A DNA stretch of 28,963 nucleotides from Betaproteobacteria bacterium. GTDB lineage: Bacteria > Pseudomonadota > Gammaproteobacteria > Burkholderiales > Burkholderiaceae. A program made the position numbers and the translations under genes. The stretch covers positions 1 to 28,963 of the forward strand of contig RFXC01000022.1 in the NCBI GenBank assembly GCA_009921765.1, read 5' to 3'. The notes under the pieces are model-generated. The model was not told where the DNA came from and did not search any database. It worked only from the letters and a program-made list of their open reading frames with translations. This document shows, one piece after another, positions 1 through 7,033 of the stretch. Positions within the stretch are counted from its first letter, which is position 1. Each line of letters begins with the position of its first letter.

Positions 1-660
1 CCCGATCAGCCGGGTCACGCTCACTGGCGTGACGCCGATCAGCTCGGCCGCCTCCTGCCGACGCAGTCGCGCCTGAGCGCCCAGCGTATCGATCAGAAAC
101 AGGATGTAGCGCGCGAGCCGCGCGCGAGCCGGCCCCGTAGCGAACGCCGCGATGATGTGGTCCGTGTCATCGAGCGCACCCTGCCAATGAGCAAGCAGTG
201 AAAACGCGCCCAGCGGGTCCGACCGAATTCGTTCGCGCAGGCGCGTCACCGGCACCCGACACGCTTCGCCATCACCCACTACCCGCGCCGAATGGCGATG
301 CGGTTCGCCCAGGAACGCAGCCAACCCCGTCACCCCGGCCGCACCAATCAACCGGACCACCCGCTCGCCCTCGTCGGCCTCGAGTGTCTCTTTGACCAGG
401 CCACGGTGGAGCACAAACACCGCGTCACCCGTCTGACCCGCACCATAGAGCGCCTGCCCGGCGCGAAGCCGCACCGCGAGGACGACGGACCGCTCTGCCG
501 ACCCCGCAGGCGCTGGCAAGCGTTCACGCGCATCACCCGGCCCGGGCACGGCCAGGCCACCCCCGACCGCAGGCGCTTCCCATGCACACATCCCGCACCG
601 CTGACACAGCGCCACCGCCGCGTGAGGCGCCACGCCCCGATATGAAAACCTGTTCACCAT
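1..660 (-). CDS. Fnr/Crp-family transcriptional regulator (3' end outside window)
   Basis: I read this frame directly from the minus strand: it opens with ATG at 660 and stays open for 220 codons to the window edge. An effector-domain beta-roll covers roughly residues 60-135 (LRAGQALYGAGQTGDAVFVL). A helix follows, then a winged HTH whose recognition part reads AAELIGVTPVSVTRLIG (204-220). The N-terminus holds C19, C22 and C25 (CQRCGMC). A fourth cysteine, C134 in GEACRVPV, lies where E. coli FNR has C122 (VCEIPF). Four cysteines at these places suggest an oxygen- or NO-sensing Fe-S regulator. The spacing is CX2CX2C rather than FNR's CX2CX5C, and the FNR contact motif ExxSR reads VxxTR here, so target sites may differ. 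A Gly/Pro/Ala-rich linker (30-57) joins the cysteines to the core. No strong ribosome site precedes the ATG; in-frame GTG codons 2, 10 and 16 are alternatives, and all keep C19. It lies 136 bp downstream of pckG on the same strand. Confidence 0.85.
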   Translation of the reverse strand, partial: MVNRFSYRGVAPHAAVALCQRCGMCAWEAPAVGGGLAVPGPGDARERLPAPAGSAERSVVLAVRLRAGQALYGAGQTGDAVFVLHRGLVKETLEADEGERVVRLIGAAGVTGLAAFLGEPHRHSARVVGDGEACRVPVTRLRERIRSDPLGAFSLLAHWQGALDDTDHIIAAFATGPARARLARYILFLIDTLGAQARLRRQEAAELIGVTPVSVTRLIG

Positions 661-693
661 GAAACCGCGAGCCGCCCGAAACCGGAATCGCTG

Positions 694-705
694 TCACTGT
701 AGTGA
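694..705. promoter_or_regulatory. 12-bp inverted repeat upstream of the Fnr-like gene
   Basis: TCACTGTAGTGA is a palindrome of TCACT and AGTGA around two bases, centred about 40 bases before the regulator ATG. Read as TCAC-N4-GTGA, its half-site spacing matches the N4 spacing of FNR-family sites, but the half-sites are not TTGAT/ATCAA. It could be an autoregulatory operator; position and symmetry are the only evidence. Confidence 0.25.
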
Positions 706-750
706 AAGGGGGCGCGCTGCGCGCCTCAAGACACGCAGCGCACTTGACCC

Positions 751-774
751 GGATCAGCGCGAGCGCGCCGATCC
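751..774 (-). terminator. possible hairpin downstream of pckG
   Basis: GGATC-a-GCGC, loop GAGC, GCGC-c-GATCC forms a stem with one A/C mismatch, 23 bases after the pckG stop in the direction of transcription. No T-run follows, so intrinsic termination is uncertain; it may only be a transcript-end structure. Confidence 0.25.
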
Positions 775-796
775 GAAGCCATTTTGGCCCGGGCGG

Positions 797-2602
797 TCAG
801 GCAGCGAGCTTGTGCTCGAGTTCGCGCTTGACCGCAAGCAGCTCGGCGGGCATTCGCTGCGCAAGCGACTCGAACAGCTCGCCGTGCAGCCGGAACTCTT
901 CGCGCCAGGCGGCGAGATCGATCGAGGTGATGCGCGCAAACCGCTCTTCCGGAAAGGCAAGCCCGCTCCAGTGCAGATCGCGGTAGCGCGGGCTGATGCC
1001 AAAGACATGCTCACCGCCCTGTGCCCGACCCTCGACACGCTCGACGATCCAGCGCAGCACCCGCATGTTCTCGCCAAAACCCGGCCAGACGAAGCGGCCG
1101 TTCTCATCGGTGCGGAACCAGTTGACGCAGTAAATGCGCGGCAGCACCGACCCGCGCGCGGCAAGCTTGCCGCCCAGCTCCAGCCAGTGGCGGAAATAGT
1201 CGGCCATGTTGTAGCCGCAGAAGGGCAGCATGGCGAAGGGGTCCCTGCGCACCACACCCTGCTGGCCCATGGCAGCGGCCGTAGTTTCCGAACCCATGGT
1301 GGCCGCCATGTAGACGCCCTCGACCCAATTACGCGCCTCGGTCACGAGCGGCACCGTGCTGGAGCGCCGGCCACCGAAGATGAAGGCATCAATCGCCACG
1401 CCCTCGACGCTGTCCCAGGCCGGGTCGATGGCCGGGTTCTGGGTGGCCGCCACCGTGAACCGGGCATTGGGATGCGCAGCCTTGCGGCCGGCCTTGCCGT
1501 CGGCGGGGGTCCAGTCGCGACCCTGCCAGTCGATCAGATGCTCGGGGGGCGTTTCGGTCATGCCCTCCCACCAGACATCGCCGTCGTCGGTGAGGGCCAC
1601 ATTGGTGAAGATGGTGTTTTCGCGCAGCGACGCCATGCAGTTGGGGTTGGTGCGCGTATTGGTGCCGGGCGCCACACCAAAATAGCCGGCCTCGGGATTG
1701 ATCGCGCGCAGGCGGCCGTCCGGCGAGGGCTTGATCCAGGCGATGTCATCGCCAATGGTGGTTACGCGCCAGCCCTCGAACCCCTGCGGCGGAATCAGCA
1801 TGGCGAAGTTGGTCTTGCCGCACGCCGACGGGAACGCCGCCGCGACGTGGTACTTGCGGCCTTCCGGGCTGGTGACGCCCAGGATAAGCATGTGTTCGGC
1901 AAGCCAGCCCTCGCCGTCGGCCGCGACGTCCTGCCGACCCATGGTGGAGGCAATTCGGAGCGCAAAGCACTTCTTGCCGAGCAGGGCGTTGCCGCCATAC
2001 CCTGACCCGAACGACCAGATTTCCCGGGTTTCGGGATAGTGAACGATGTACTTGGTGGGGTTGCACGGCCAGGCGACGTCGGCCGCGCCAGGCTGAAGCG
2101 GCGCGCCCACCGTATGCACACACGGCACATAGGCACCCGACTCGCCCAACAGGTCATAGACGCGCCGGCCCATGCGGGTCATGGTGCGCATGCTGACCAC
2201 CACATAGGGGCTGTCGGTGAGCTCGATGCCCAGATGCGCGATGGGGCTGCCGAGCGGGCCCATGGAAAACGGCACCACGTAAAGCGTGCGGCCACGCATG
2301 GCACCCTGGAATAGCCCGCTCATGGTGGCGCGCATTTCCGTCGGGTCGACCCAGTTGTTGGTGGGGCCTGCGTCTTCGCGCCGCGCCGGGCACACGAAGG
2401 TGCGGTCTTCCACCCGGGCGACGTCTGACGGATCCGACCAGGCAAGGTAGGAGCCCGGGCGCTTCTCGGGATTGAGCGGACGCAGCGTGCCCGCGGCCAC
2501 CATCTGGTCGCACAGCCGCCGGTATTCCTCATCCGACCCATCACACCAGACGATCCGCTCGGGCTGGGCGAGCGCGGCAATGGAAGCCACCCATTCGATC
2601 AC
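797..2602 (-). CDS. pckG: phosphoenolpyruvate carboxykinase (GTP)
   Basis: This cytoplasmic enzyme interconverts oxaloacetate plus GTP with phosphoenolpyruvate plus CO2 plus GDP, at the entry to gluconeogenesis. The protein is about 601 residues, normal for the GTP-dependent family. Visible motifs are the kinase-1 P-loop with the reactive cysteine (PSACGKTN, about 258-265), the metal-binding kinase-2 segment [10 protein letters not shown] (283-292), [13 protein letters not shown] (302-314) and the FGGRR segment (409-413). I place the start at GTG 2602: AGGAG at 2617-2613 sits 10 bases upstream, and the codons back to GTG 2620 would read through that ribosome site. It is transcribed divergently from the hydratase gene at 2722. 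The Fnr-like regulator follows on the same strand. I see no frame break. Confidence 0.97.
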   Translation of the reverse strand: MIEWVASIAALAQPERIVWCDGSDEEYRRLCDQMVAAGTLRPLNPEKRPGSYLAWSDPSDVARVEDRTFVCPARREDAGPTNNWVDPTEMRATMSGLFQGAMRGRTLYVVPFSMGPLGSPIAHLGIELTDSPYVVVSMRTMTRMGRRVYDLLGESGAYVPCVHTVGAPLQPGAADVAWPCNPTKYIVHYPETREIWSFGSGYGGNALLGKKCFALRIASTMGRQDVAADGEGWLAEHMLILGVTSPEGRKYHVAAAFPSACGKTNFAMLIPPQGFEGWRVTTIGDDIAWIKPSPDGRLRAINPEAGYFGVAPGTNTRTNPNCMASLRENTIFTNVALTDDGDVWWEGMTETPPEHLIDWQGRDWTPADGKAGRKAAHPNARFTVAATQNPAIDPAWDSVEGVAIDAFIFGGRRSSTVPLVTEARNWVEGVYMAATMGSETTAAAMGQQGVVRRDPFAMLPFCGYNMADYFRHWLELGGKLAARGSVLPRIYCVNWFRTDENGRFVWPGFGENMRVLRWIVERVEGRAQGGEHVFGISPRYRDLHWSGLAFPEERFARITSIDLAAWREEFRLHGELFESLAQRMPAELLAVKRELEHKLAA

Positions 2603-2612
2603 GCCACGAAAT

Positions 2613-2617
2613 CTCCT
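2613..2617 (-). promoter_or_regulatory. pckG ribosome binding site (decides the start)
   Basis: The minus strand reads GTGAGGAGATTTCGTGGCGTG. AGGAG lies 10 bases before the in-frame GTG at 2602 and overlaps the farther GTG at 2620, so 2602 is preferred as the start. Confidence 0.6.
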
Positions 2618-2721
2618 CACAACCCGTGCGAACCGCCGGACTTCCCGGCAGAATTCGGCTCGGAAAAACCTTCAATCTTACACTCGGGCTCATCTCCAAG
2701 CCCTCAATTCCGGACTCCGCC

Positions 2722-3531
2722 ATGAAACCTCTCACTCCCGAGCTGCTGCTCGCCGCGATGGATGCGGGCCAGACCGTGCAGCGTGACCAGACCCTGCCCA
2801 TCACCGACTGGGCCGACGGCGAACGGGTCGCACAGGCGATCGTGGCACTGCGCAGGGCGCGCGGTGACCGGCCGATCGGCTGGAAGGTGGGCCTCACCAA
2901 TCTCTCGGCCTGGCCGCGGCTCGGTATCGACCGGCCGATCTGGGGCCGGATCTATGACCGCACCGTGACGCTTCTAGACAGCACGCGCGCCGAGCTGTTT
3001 CTCGACGGCCTGTCCACGCCGCGGATCGAGCCCGAAATCGTGGTGGGGCTCGCGCGTACGCCGGCCGCCGATACGCCGCTTGCGCTCATCGAGGCCTGCG
3101 CCTGGATCGCCCACGGCTTTGAGATCGTCCACACGCCCTATCCCGACTGGCGATCCGTTCCCATGGAAAGCCACGCCGCTCAGGCCATGCACGCCGCGCT
3201 GATCGTGGGCCCGCGTCTGCGGCCCGACCAACTGGCGGACAGCCCCGCGGCGCTCATCCGTGCCCTCGAGACCTTCACGCTCACCATGAACCGCGCGGGC
3301 GGCGAGCGCTGGTCCGGTCATGGTGCCGTGGTGATGGGAAGCCCGCTTGCCTCGCTTGGCCGGCTGGTGCGCGAACTCGCAGCGCGCGGCGAACAGCTCG
3401 GAACAGGCGATGTCATCACCACCGGCACGCTCACTGACGCACAGCCGCTCGGCGAACCCGGCCTGTGGCAGACCGAGCTTCAGGGCATCGCGCTGCCCGG
3501 TCTGACCCTGCGCAGCCAATGGCGCAGCTGA
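2722..3531 (+). CDS. 2-keto-4-pentenoate hydratase / 4-oxalocrotonate decarboxylase family protein
   Basis: The protein is 269 residues and belongs to the fumarylacetoacetase-fold family that includes MhpD, XylJ and DmpH. Members hydrate or decarboxylate 2-oxo-dienoates late in aromatic meta-cleavage pathways, using a divalent metal. Family features are GWKVGLTN (53-60), the acidic metal-ligand segment RIEPEIVVGL (101-110, E103/E105), FEIV (133-136) and the C-terminal DVITTGTLTDAQP stretch before the last beta strands. The start is ATG 2722, where similarity begins; the open frame runs back to 2626 but that leader looks non-coding. Its last 13 bases overlap the MOSC gene, so the two are probably translated together. 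No ring-cleavage dioxygenase or aldolase lies nearby, so the substrate is unknown and the role in aromatic degradation is inferred from family only. Confidence 0.85.
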   Translation: MKPLTPELLLAAMDAGQTVQRDQTLPITDWADGERVAQAIVALRRARGDRPIGWKVGLTNLSAWPRLGIDRPIWGRIYDRTVTLLDSTRAELFLDGLSTPRIEPEIVVGLARTPAADTPLALIEACAWIAHGFEIVHTPYPDWRSVPMESHAAQAMHAALIVGPRLRPDQLADSPAALIRALETFTLTMNRAGGERWSGHGAVVMGSPLASLGRLVRELAARGEQLGTGDVITTGTLTDAQPLGEPGLWQTELQGIALPGLTLRSQWRS

Positions 3532-4124
3532 TCGCCGCCAGCGTCGGCCGTGCCGCCCCGCTCCTTGCCCAGGACGGGGGCACACGGTTTGCCACCGAAA
3601 GCGCGATCAACAAGCGCCCGGTCAGCACGCTCGCCGACCCAGCCCCCTGGACGGTGAGCGACACCGGACTTGCGGGCGACGAGTCGGTCGAGCGTCGCAT
3701 CCACGGCCCGCCGCTGCAGGCGGTCTATGTCTACCCGGCCGAGCACTACGTGTTCTGGCAGTCGCTCGCCCGTCAGCACAACCGACCGCCGCTCCCGGAG
3801 GCAGGCGCGCTCGGCGAAAACCTGACGGTGGCAGGCCTCACCGAATCGCAGGTCTGGATTGGCGACCTGCTCGCGATCGGCAGCGTGCGGCTGCGGGTCA
3901 CCCGTCCGCGCGACCCCTGCTTCAAGCTCAATGCCCGCCTCGGCCTGCCGATGGCCGCGAAAATGATGGTGCAGTCCGGCTACACGGGCTTCTACTGCGC
4001 GGTGGTGCAGCCGGGCACGCTCGCAGCCGGCGAGCCGGTCGAACTTCTCGCCGGCGATCGAACGATCTCGGTGCTCGATCGCCACCGGCTGGATCATCGA
4101 AGCCCGCGACAGCTTCCGTTCTGA
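3519..4124 (+). CDS. MOSC domain-containing protein (YiiM-like)
   Basis: This 201-residue protein matches the MOSC family, the C-terminal domain of molybdenum-cofactor sulfurases. Relatives such as E. coli YiiM bind molybdenum cofactor and help detoxify N-hydroxylated bases. Visible signatures are GENLTVAGL (99-107), VWIGDLLAIG (112-121) and the conserved cysteine in RPRDPCFKLN (C134), the expected cofactor-contacting residue. The start is ATG 3519, which overlaps the end of the hydratase gene by 13 bases; the longer frame from 3465 is inside that gene. Translational coupling is likely. A link between the two activities is not obvious from family knowledge. Confidence 0.85.
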   Translation: MAQLIAASVGRAAPLLAQDGGTRFATESAINKRPVSTLADPAPWTVSDTGLAGDESVERRIHGPPLQAVYVYPAEHYVFWQSLARQHNRPPLPEAGALGENLTVAGLTESQVWIGDLLAIGSVRLRVTRPRDPCFKLNARLGLPMAAKMMVQSGYTGFYCAVVQPGTLAAGEPVELLAGDRTISVLDRHRLDHRSPRQLPF

Positions 4125-4153
4125 ACGACCGTCGCTGGCCGACAACCCTCGGG

Positions 4154-4182
4154 TTTTCAGCCGGCCGATGTTCGGGTAGATT
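4154..4182 (+). promoter_or_regulatory. candidate sigma-70 promoter before the small membrane protein
   Basis: TTTTCA, 17 bases, then TAGATT resembles -35 and -10 elements (4 of 6 matches each, ideal spacing). A start 6-8 bases downstream of the -10 falls at about 4188-4190, on the ATG at 4190, so the transcript could be leaderless. No good ribosome site precedes that ATG, which fits. Judged by eye. Confidence 0.35.
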
Positions 4183-4189
4183 GTGTCTG

Positions 4190-4378
4190 ATGATCATGGT
4201 TCAACGACAACCCAGTCCCGCGCAACGCACCGCGGGCACCGCGCGCCTGCTGCTTCTTGCCGGCCTTGCCTTCGCTCTCGAGGCGCTCTGGCGTGATTCG
4301 GTCGGTCGCGTGCTGGTCTCGGGCGCCGTCCTGTTTGCAGGCGCGAGCCTGCTCGTGTTTGCCAAGCGCACGAGTTGA
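4190..4378 (+). CDS. small hypothetical membrane protein
   Basis: This 62-residue protein starts at ATG 4190; ATG 4196 is an alternative. A polar, basic N-terminus of about 17 residues is followed by two hydrophobic stretches (about 18-33 and 41-57) separated by a short charged turn with WRDSVGR, and a basic tail KRTS. This fits a two-helix inner-membrane hairpin. Its stop overlaps the TTG start of the next gene (AGTTGA), suggesting coupled expression. I do not recognise a family. Support is the overlap, the plausible upstream promoter and the clear membrane pattern; a shadow ORF remains possible because the gene is so short. Confidence 0.55.
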   Translation: MIMVQRQPSPAQRTAGTARLLLLAGLAFALEALWRDSVGRVLVSGAVLFAGASLLVFAKRTS

Positions 4379-5676
4379 AACACGCCACCGCACTGTTCAT
4401 CGACCCGCATCCGGTCGATGAGGCGTTGCGCGACGCAAGCCACAGCGGACCCGAACTCGCACACCTTGCTGCCACGTACTCGGCAAGCCCGCGCGCGCTG
4501 ATCTTTCCATCGCCGTCTTCCGACTGGCGGCTGCTCATGCTGCTGCTGCCGCTCGGCTCGCGGCTGTCGCTCATGACGCACCCGGTGTTCGCACAGCTCA
4601 CCCGCACCTGGGGCATGGGCATCCGTTTCATTGGCGTTGACCGCGACCGCCTGGTGTACGACTTCCGGGCGCTGCTCAGCAACCGCACGCTCGAACTGGT
4701 GGTAGACCTGCTTGCCCGTCACGAGCGCGCGATCAGTGCGTCGGCACCGCACCCGCTCACCCCCCCGGCTGCGCGCGCCGAATGCACCGCGAGCGAGCCC
4801 GCGCAGCCTGATGCGTCGGCACCACTTCTTGATCTGCTCTTCGAGGCGCTGGCAGGCGAGATGCTCACCACGCTCGAGCGAAGGCGCGCCGATTGGGTGC
4901 GGCATCTCGATCGCGAGCACCGGCTCGATGTCGTACCCCCCGCGCGCTTGTTCGGCCATGACGATCGCTATCCCGACTTTCTCGCACGACTGCGCGAGGC
5001 GCTCCGTAACGAAACCATCGACCCGGCCTTCTACGGTCGCGTCCTGCGCTCGGTCGATCAGCGGGAGGCGCTGGTCGACGCCCGGATCGCTGCCCTCATT
5101 GAAGACGCGCTCGACCCGGCAGCGCTTGCGCTCCTTGCGCGCACCGCCGTGGGTCGGCATCTGGGCTGCTACAACTGGCTGGTCCTTGCACCGCGCCATG
5201 CGGCCGCGCGCGCGCATCTGCTGTCGCGTCTGCCCACGCTCGCCAGCTTCCTGTCCGAAACGCTGATGCCAATCGAGGCTCGCGCCCGGGTCGCGCAGGG
5301 CTCGCTCGCGGTCGACACCGATGACCGCGCCCTTGCATCCACGCCCGGTCCCACGCCTGCTGGATACGACCTTCGCCCGCTCATCGAGCGGCAGGCGTGC
5401 CTCACCGGCAGCGAATTCACCGGCTGGCTGCGTCGCGCCATCGACGCGGGCCAGGACCGTCAGATCATCGAGGCCCTGGCCGCACGGCTGGGCGTCACCG
5501 CCAACCTGGTGCGTCGACTGTGGCGGGAACCGCCACGCGCGCTGGGACAGCCACCGGCCTGGCTCGCCGCCACCCTGGTCCGCCATCTCGACCAGCTGCC
5601 CGAGCGCGCGTGGCCGCAGGACGATGAGAGCTGGCAGCAGCTGATCGAGCGCGCGAGCGCCGCCCAGACCGGTTGA
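4375..5676 (+). CDS. uncharacterised protein, 433 aa
   Basis: I do not recognise this protein. It starts at TTG 4375, overlapping the upstream stop by four bases. It has no signal peptide or clear transmembrane segments, although one hydrophobic patch (LLMLLLPLGSRLSLM, about 53-67) could be buried. An N-terminal region of about 125 residues is joined by a Pro/Ala-rich linker (about 126-148) to a mostly helical region of about 280 residues rich in Leu, Ala and Arg. Near the C-terminus, QIIEALAARLGVTANLVRRL looks HTH-like. The opposite strand is also open here, but this strand has the more natural amino-acid mix and the gene-to-gene overlap. It may act together with the small membrane protein before it; this is inferred from the junction only. 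Confidence 0.7.
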   Translation: MKHATALFIDPHPVDEALRDASHSGPELAHLAATYSASPRALIFPSPSSDWRLLMLLLPLGSRLSLMTHPVFAQLTRTWGMGIRFIGVDRDRLVYDFRALLSNRTLELVVDLLARHERAISASAPHPLTPPAARAECTASEPAQPDASAPLLDLLFEALAGEMLTTLERRRADWVRHLDREHRLDVVPPARLFGHDDRYPDFLARLREALRNETIDPAFYGRVLRSVDQREALVDARIAALIEDALDPAALALLARTAVGRHLGCYNWLVLAPRHAAARAHLLSRLPTLASFLSETLMPIEARARVAQGSLAVDTDDRALASTPGPTPAGYDLRPLIERQACLTGSEFTGWLRRAIDAGQDRQIIEALAARLGVTANLVRRLWREPPRALGQPPAWLAATLVRHLDQLPERAWPQDDESWQQLIERASAAQTG

Positions 5677-5717
5677 CCGGTTGCCTCGCCTGCCGCCCAC
5701 GCCTTCGCCTATCCGTG

Positions 5718-5764
5718 CCCCGACCCATCAGCGCCCCGACCCATCAGCGCCCCGACCCATAGCG
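5718..5764. repeat. three tandem 16-bp direct repeats
   Basis: CCCCGACCCATCAGCG occurs at 5718-5733 and 5734-5749, and a third copy lacking one C at 5750-5764. The array lies between the unknown 433-aa gene and the asparaginase gene and is not in a gene I support. It could be slippage-prone junk or a small binding-site array affecting the gene at 5790. Confidence 0.85.
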
Positions 5765-5789
5765 CCCTTGTCAGCCTGAACCCTCGACC

Positions 5790-6290
5790 ATGCCTCTTCG
5801 ATTGCTCACCACTGGCGGCACCTTCGACAAGCACTATGATCCGCTCACCGGCCAGCTGGTGTTTGCCGATTCTCATGTGCAGCAGTGCCTTGCGCAGGCC
5901 CGCTTCGATTCGCCGCCCGTCGTTCAGGCGCTGATGGCGATCGACAGCCTGGACATGACCGATCTCCATCGACAGCAGATCCTCGCCGCCTGTCGCGAAA
6001 GCCCCGAGCGTCAGATCGTCATCATTCACGGCACCGACACGCTGGTTGAAACGGCTGCGGTGCTGGGCAGCGCCCGGCTCGAGGCCACCATCGTGCTCAC
6101 CGGCGCCATGGTGCCCGTCGAAATCGAGGGATCGGACGCCCTGTTCAACCTCGGCTTTGCGGCGGCCTGCGCGGCGACGCTCGCCCACGGCGTGTGGGTC
6201 GCCATGAATGCCCGCGTCTTCAACTGGCGCGACGTGCGCAAGAACCGCGCGCTCGGACGCTTCGAACCCCTCACCCCGCCCGTGCCCTGA
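5790..6290 (+). CDS. single-domain asparaginase-family protein
   Basis: The 166-residue protein matches the N-terminal domain of bacterial L-asparaginases. It has the first nucleophile loop TTGGTFDK (7-14), the second threonine motif HGTDTLVET (80-88) and TGAMVP (104-109). Full-length asparaginases are about 330 residues with a second domain that completes the active site in the partner subunit; that domain is absent here. The ending is orderly and the stop is followed 44 bases later by another gene, so I take it as the known stand-alone short form, not a fresh truncation. Whether it hydrolyses asparagine is uncertain. It is probably co-transcribed with the flavin reductase that follows. Confidence 0.85.
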   Translation: MPLRLLTTGGTFDKHYDPLTGQLVFADSHVQQCLAQARFDSPPVVQALMAIDSLDMTDLHRQQILAACRESPERQIVIIHGTDTLVETAAVLGSARLEATIVLTGAMVPVEIEGSDALFNLGFAAACAATLAHGVWVAMNARVFNWRDVRKNRALGRFEPLTPPVP

Positions 6291-6334
6291 CCCGCCGGCA
6301 GCGGAATCTCTCACCTCTCGGACCCATCTATCCC

Positions 6335-6973
6335 ATGAACTTCGACCTCTCGGCCCTGGACACGGGCCTGCGCTACAAACTCCTCTCCAGCCTCGTGCTG
6401 CCGCGGCCGATCGCGCTGCTCTCCACCGTTGGCCCCGCCGGCGTGGTGAACGCCGCGCCCTACAGCTTCTTCAATCTGATGGGCGATGATCCGCCGATCC
6501 TGATCGTGAGTCTGGAGCGGCGCTCCGACGGCACCCTGAAGGACAGCACCCGGAACATCCTCGATACCGGCGAGTTCGTGGTGAATCTGGTCGACGAGGC
6601 GCTTGCCGACCGCATGCACGCCTGCAGCACCGCCTATCCCCCCGAGGTAAGTGAGCCCGAGGTGCTGGGGCTTGGCGTTGTGCCGAGCACCGCCGTGAAG
6701 CCGCCCCGACTCGCCGATGCACCGGTGGCGCTCGAGTGCACGCTCTATCAGCAGATCGAGATCGGCACGCGCCGACTGCTCGCCATCGGCGAGATCCACT
6801 GGCTTCATGTGCGGGATGGCGTGATCGATCCCGACACCCTGCGCGTGAACATGGCGAACTACTTTCCGATCGGCCGAATGTTTGCCGACCGCTACATCCG
6901 CACCCGCGATCAGTTCACGGTCGACACGAGCCCCGATTTCATCGAACGAATCAAGGCCGAGGGTCGGGTCTAG
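6335..6973 (+). CDS. flavin reductase family protein (FMN-binding split barrel)
   Basis: This 212-residue protein belongs to the flavin reductase-like family, which binds FMN and often supplies reduced flavin to monooxygenases. The typical N-terminal pattern is visible: PRPIALLST (about 24-32), then NAAPYSFFNLMGDDPP, a strand ending ILIVSLERR, and a later ILDTGEFVVNLV segment, all lining the flavin site. The start is ATG 6335, where the family pattern begins; the open frame extends to 6194 but overlaps the asparaginase gene with shadow-like sequence. No monooxygenase partner is encoded nearby, so its redox partner is unknown. It converges on hyuB, with 60 bases between the two stops and no clear terminator. 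Confidence 0.88.
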   Translation: MNFDLSALDTGLRYKLLSSLVLPRPIALLSTVGPAGVVNAAPYSFFNLMGDDPPILIVSLERRSDGTLKDSTRNILDTGEFVVNLVDEALADRMHACSTAYPPEVSEPEVLGLGVVPSTAVKPPRLADAPVALECTLYQQIEIGTRRLLAIGEIHWLHVRDGVIDPDTLRVNMANYFPIGRMFADRYIRTRDQFTVDTSPDFIERIKAEGRV

Positions 6974-7033
6974 CCAATCTCGCGGGATCCTCCCTGAGGC
7001 AGCCCGCGGCGACCCCGGGGCCCAACATGCGCG

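Noticed and set aside
659..2005. Long plus-strand open frame of 448 codons opposite pckG
   Set aside because: It is the GC-rich shadow of pckG: Arg/Gly/His-rich composition, no family pattern, while the opposite strand has clear catalytic motifs.
4201..5700. Minus-strand open frame of 499 codons opposite the unknown 433-aa gene
   Set aside because: Composition is Arg/Gln/Gly-rich and shadow-like, and it lacks the stop/start overlap that supports the plus-strand gene. This is the least certain rejection.
5718..5764. CRISPR array
   Set aside because: The 16-bp units are directly adjacent with no spacers, there are only three of them, and no cas genes are present.
6974..7033. Rho-independent terminator between the flavin reductase and hyuB
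   Set aside because: The gap has short GC palindromes such as CCCCGGGG but no stable stem followed by a T-run on either strand.
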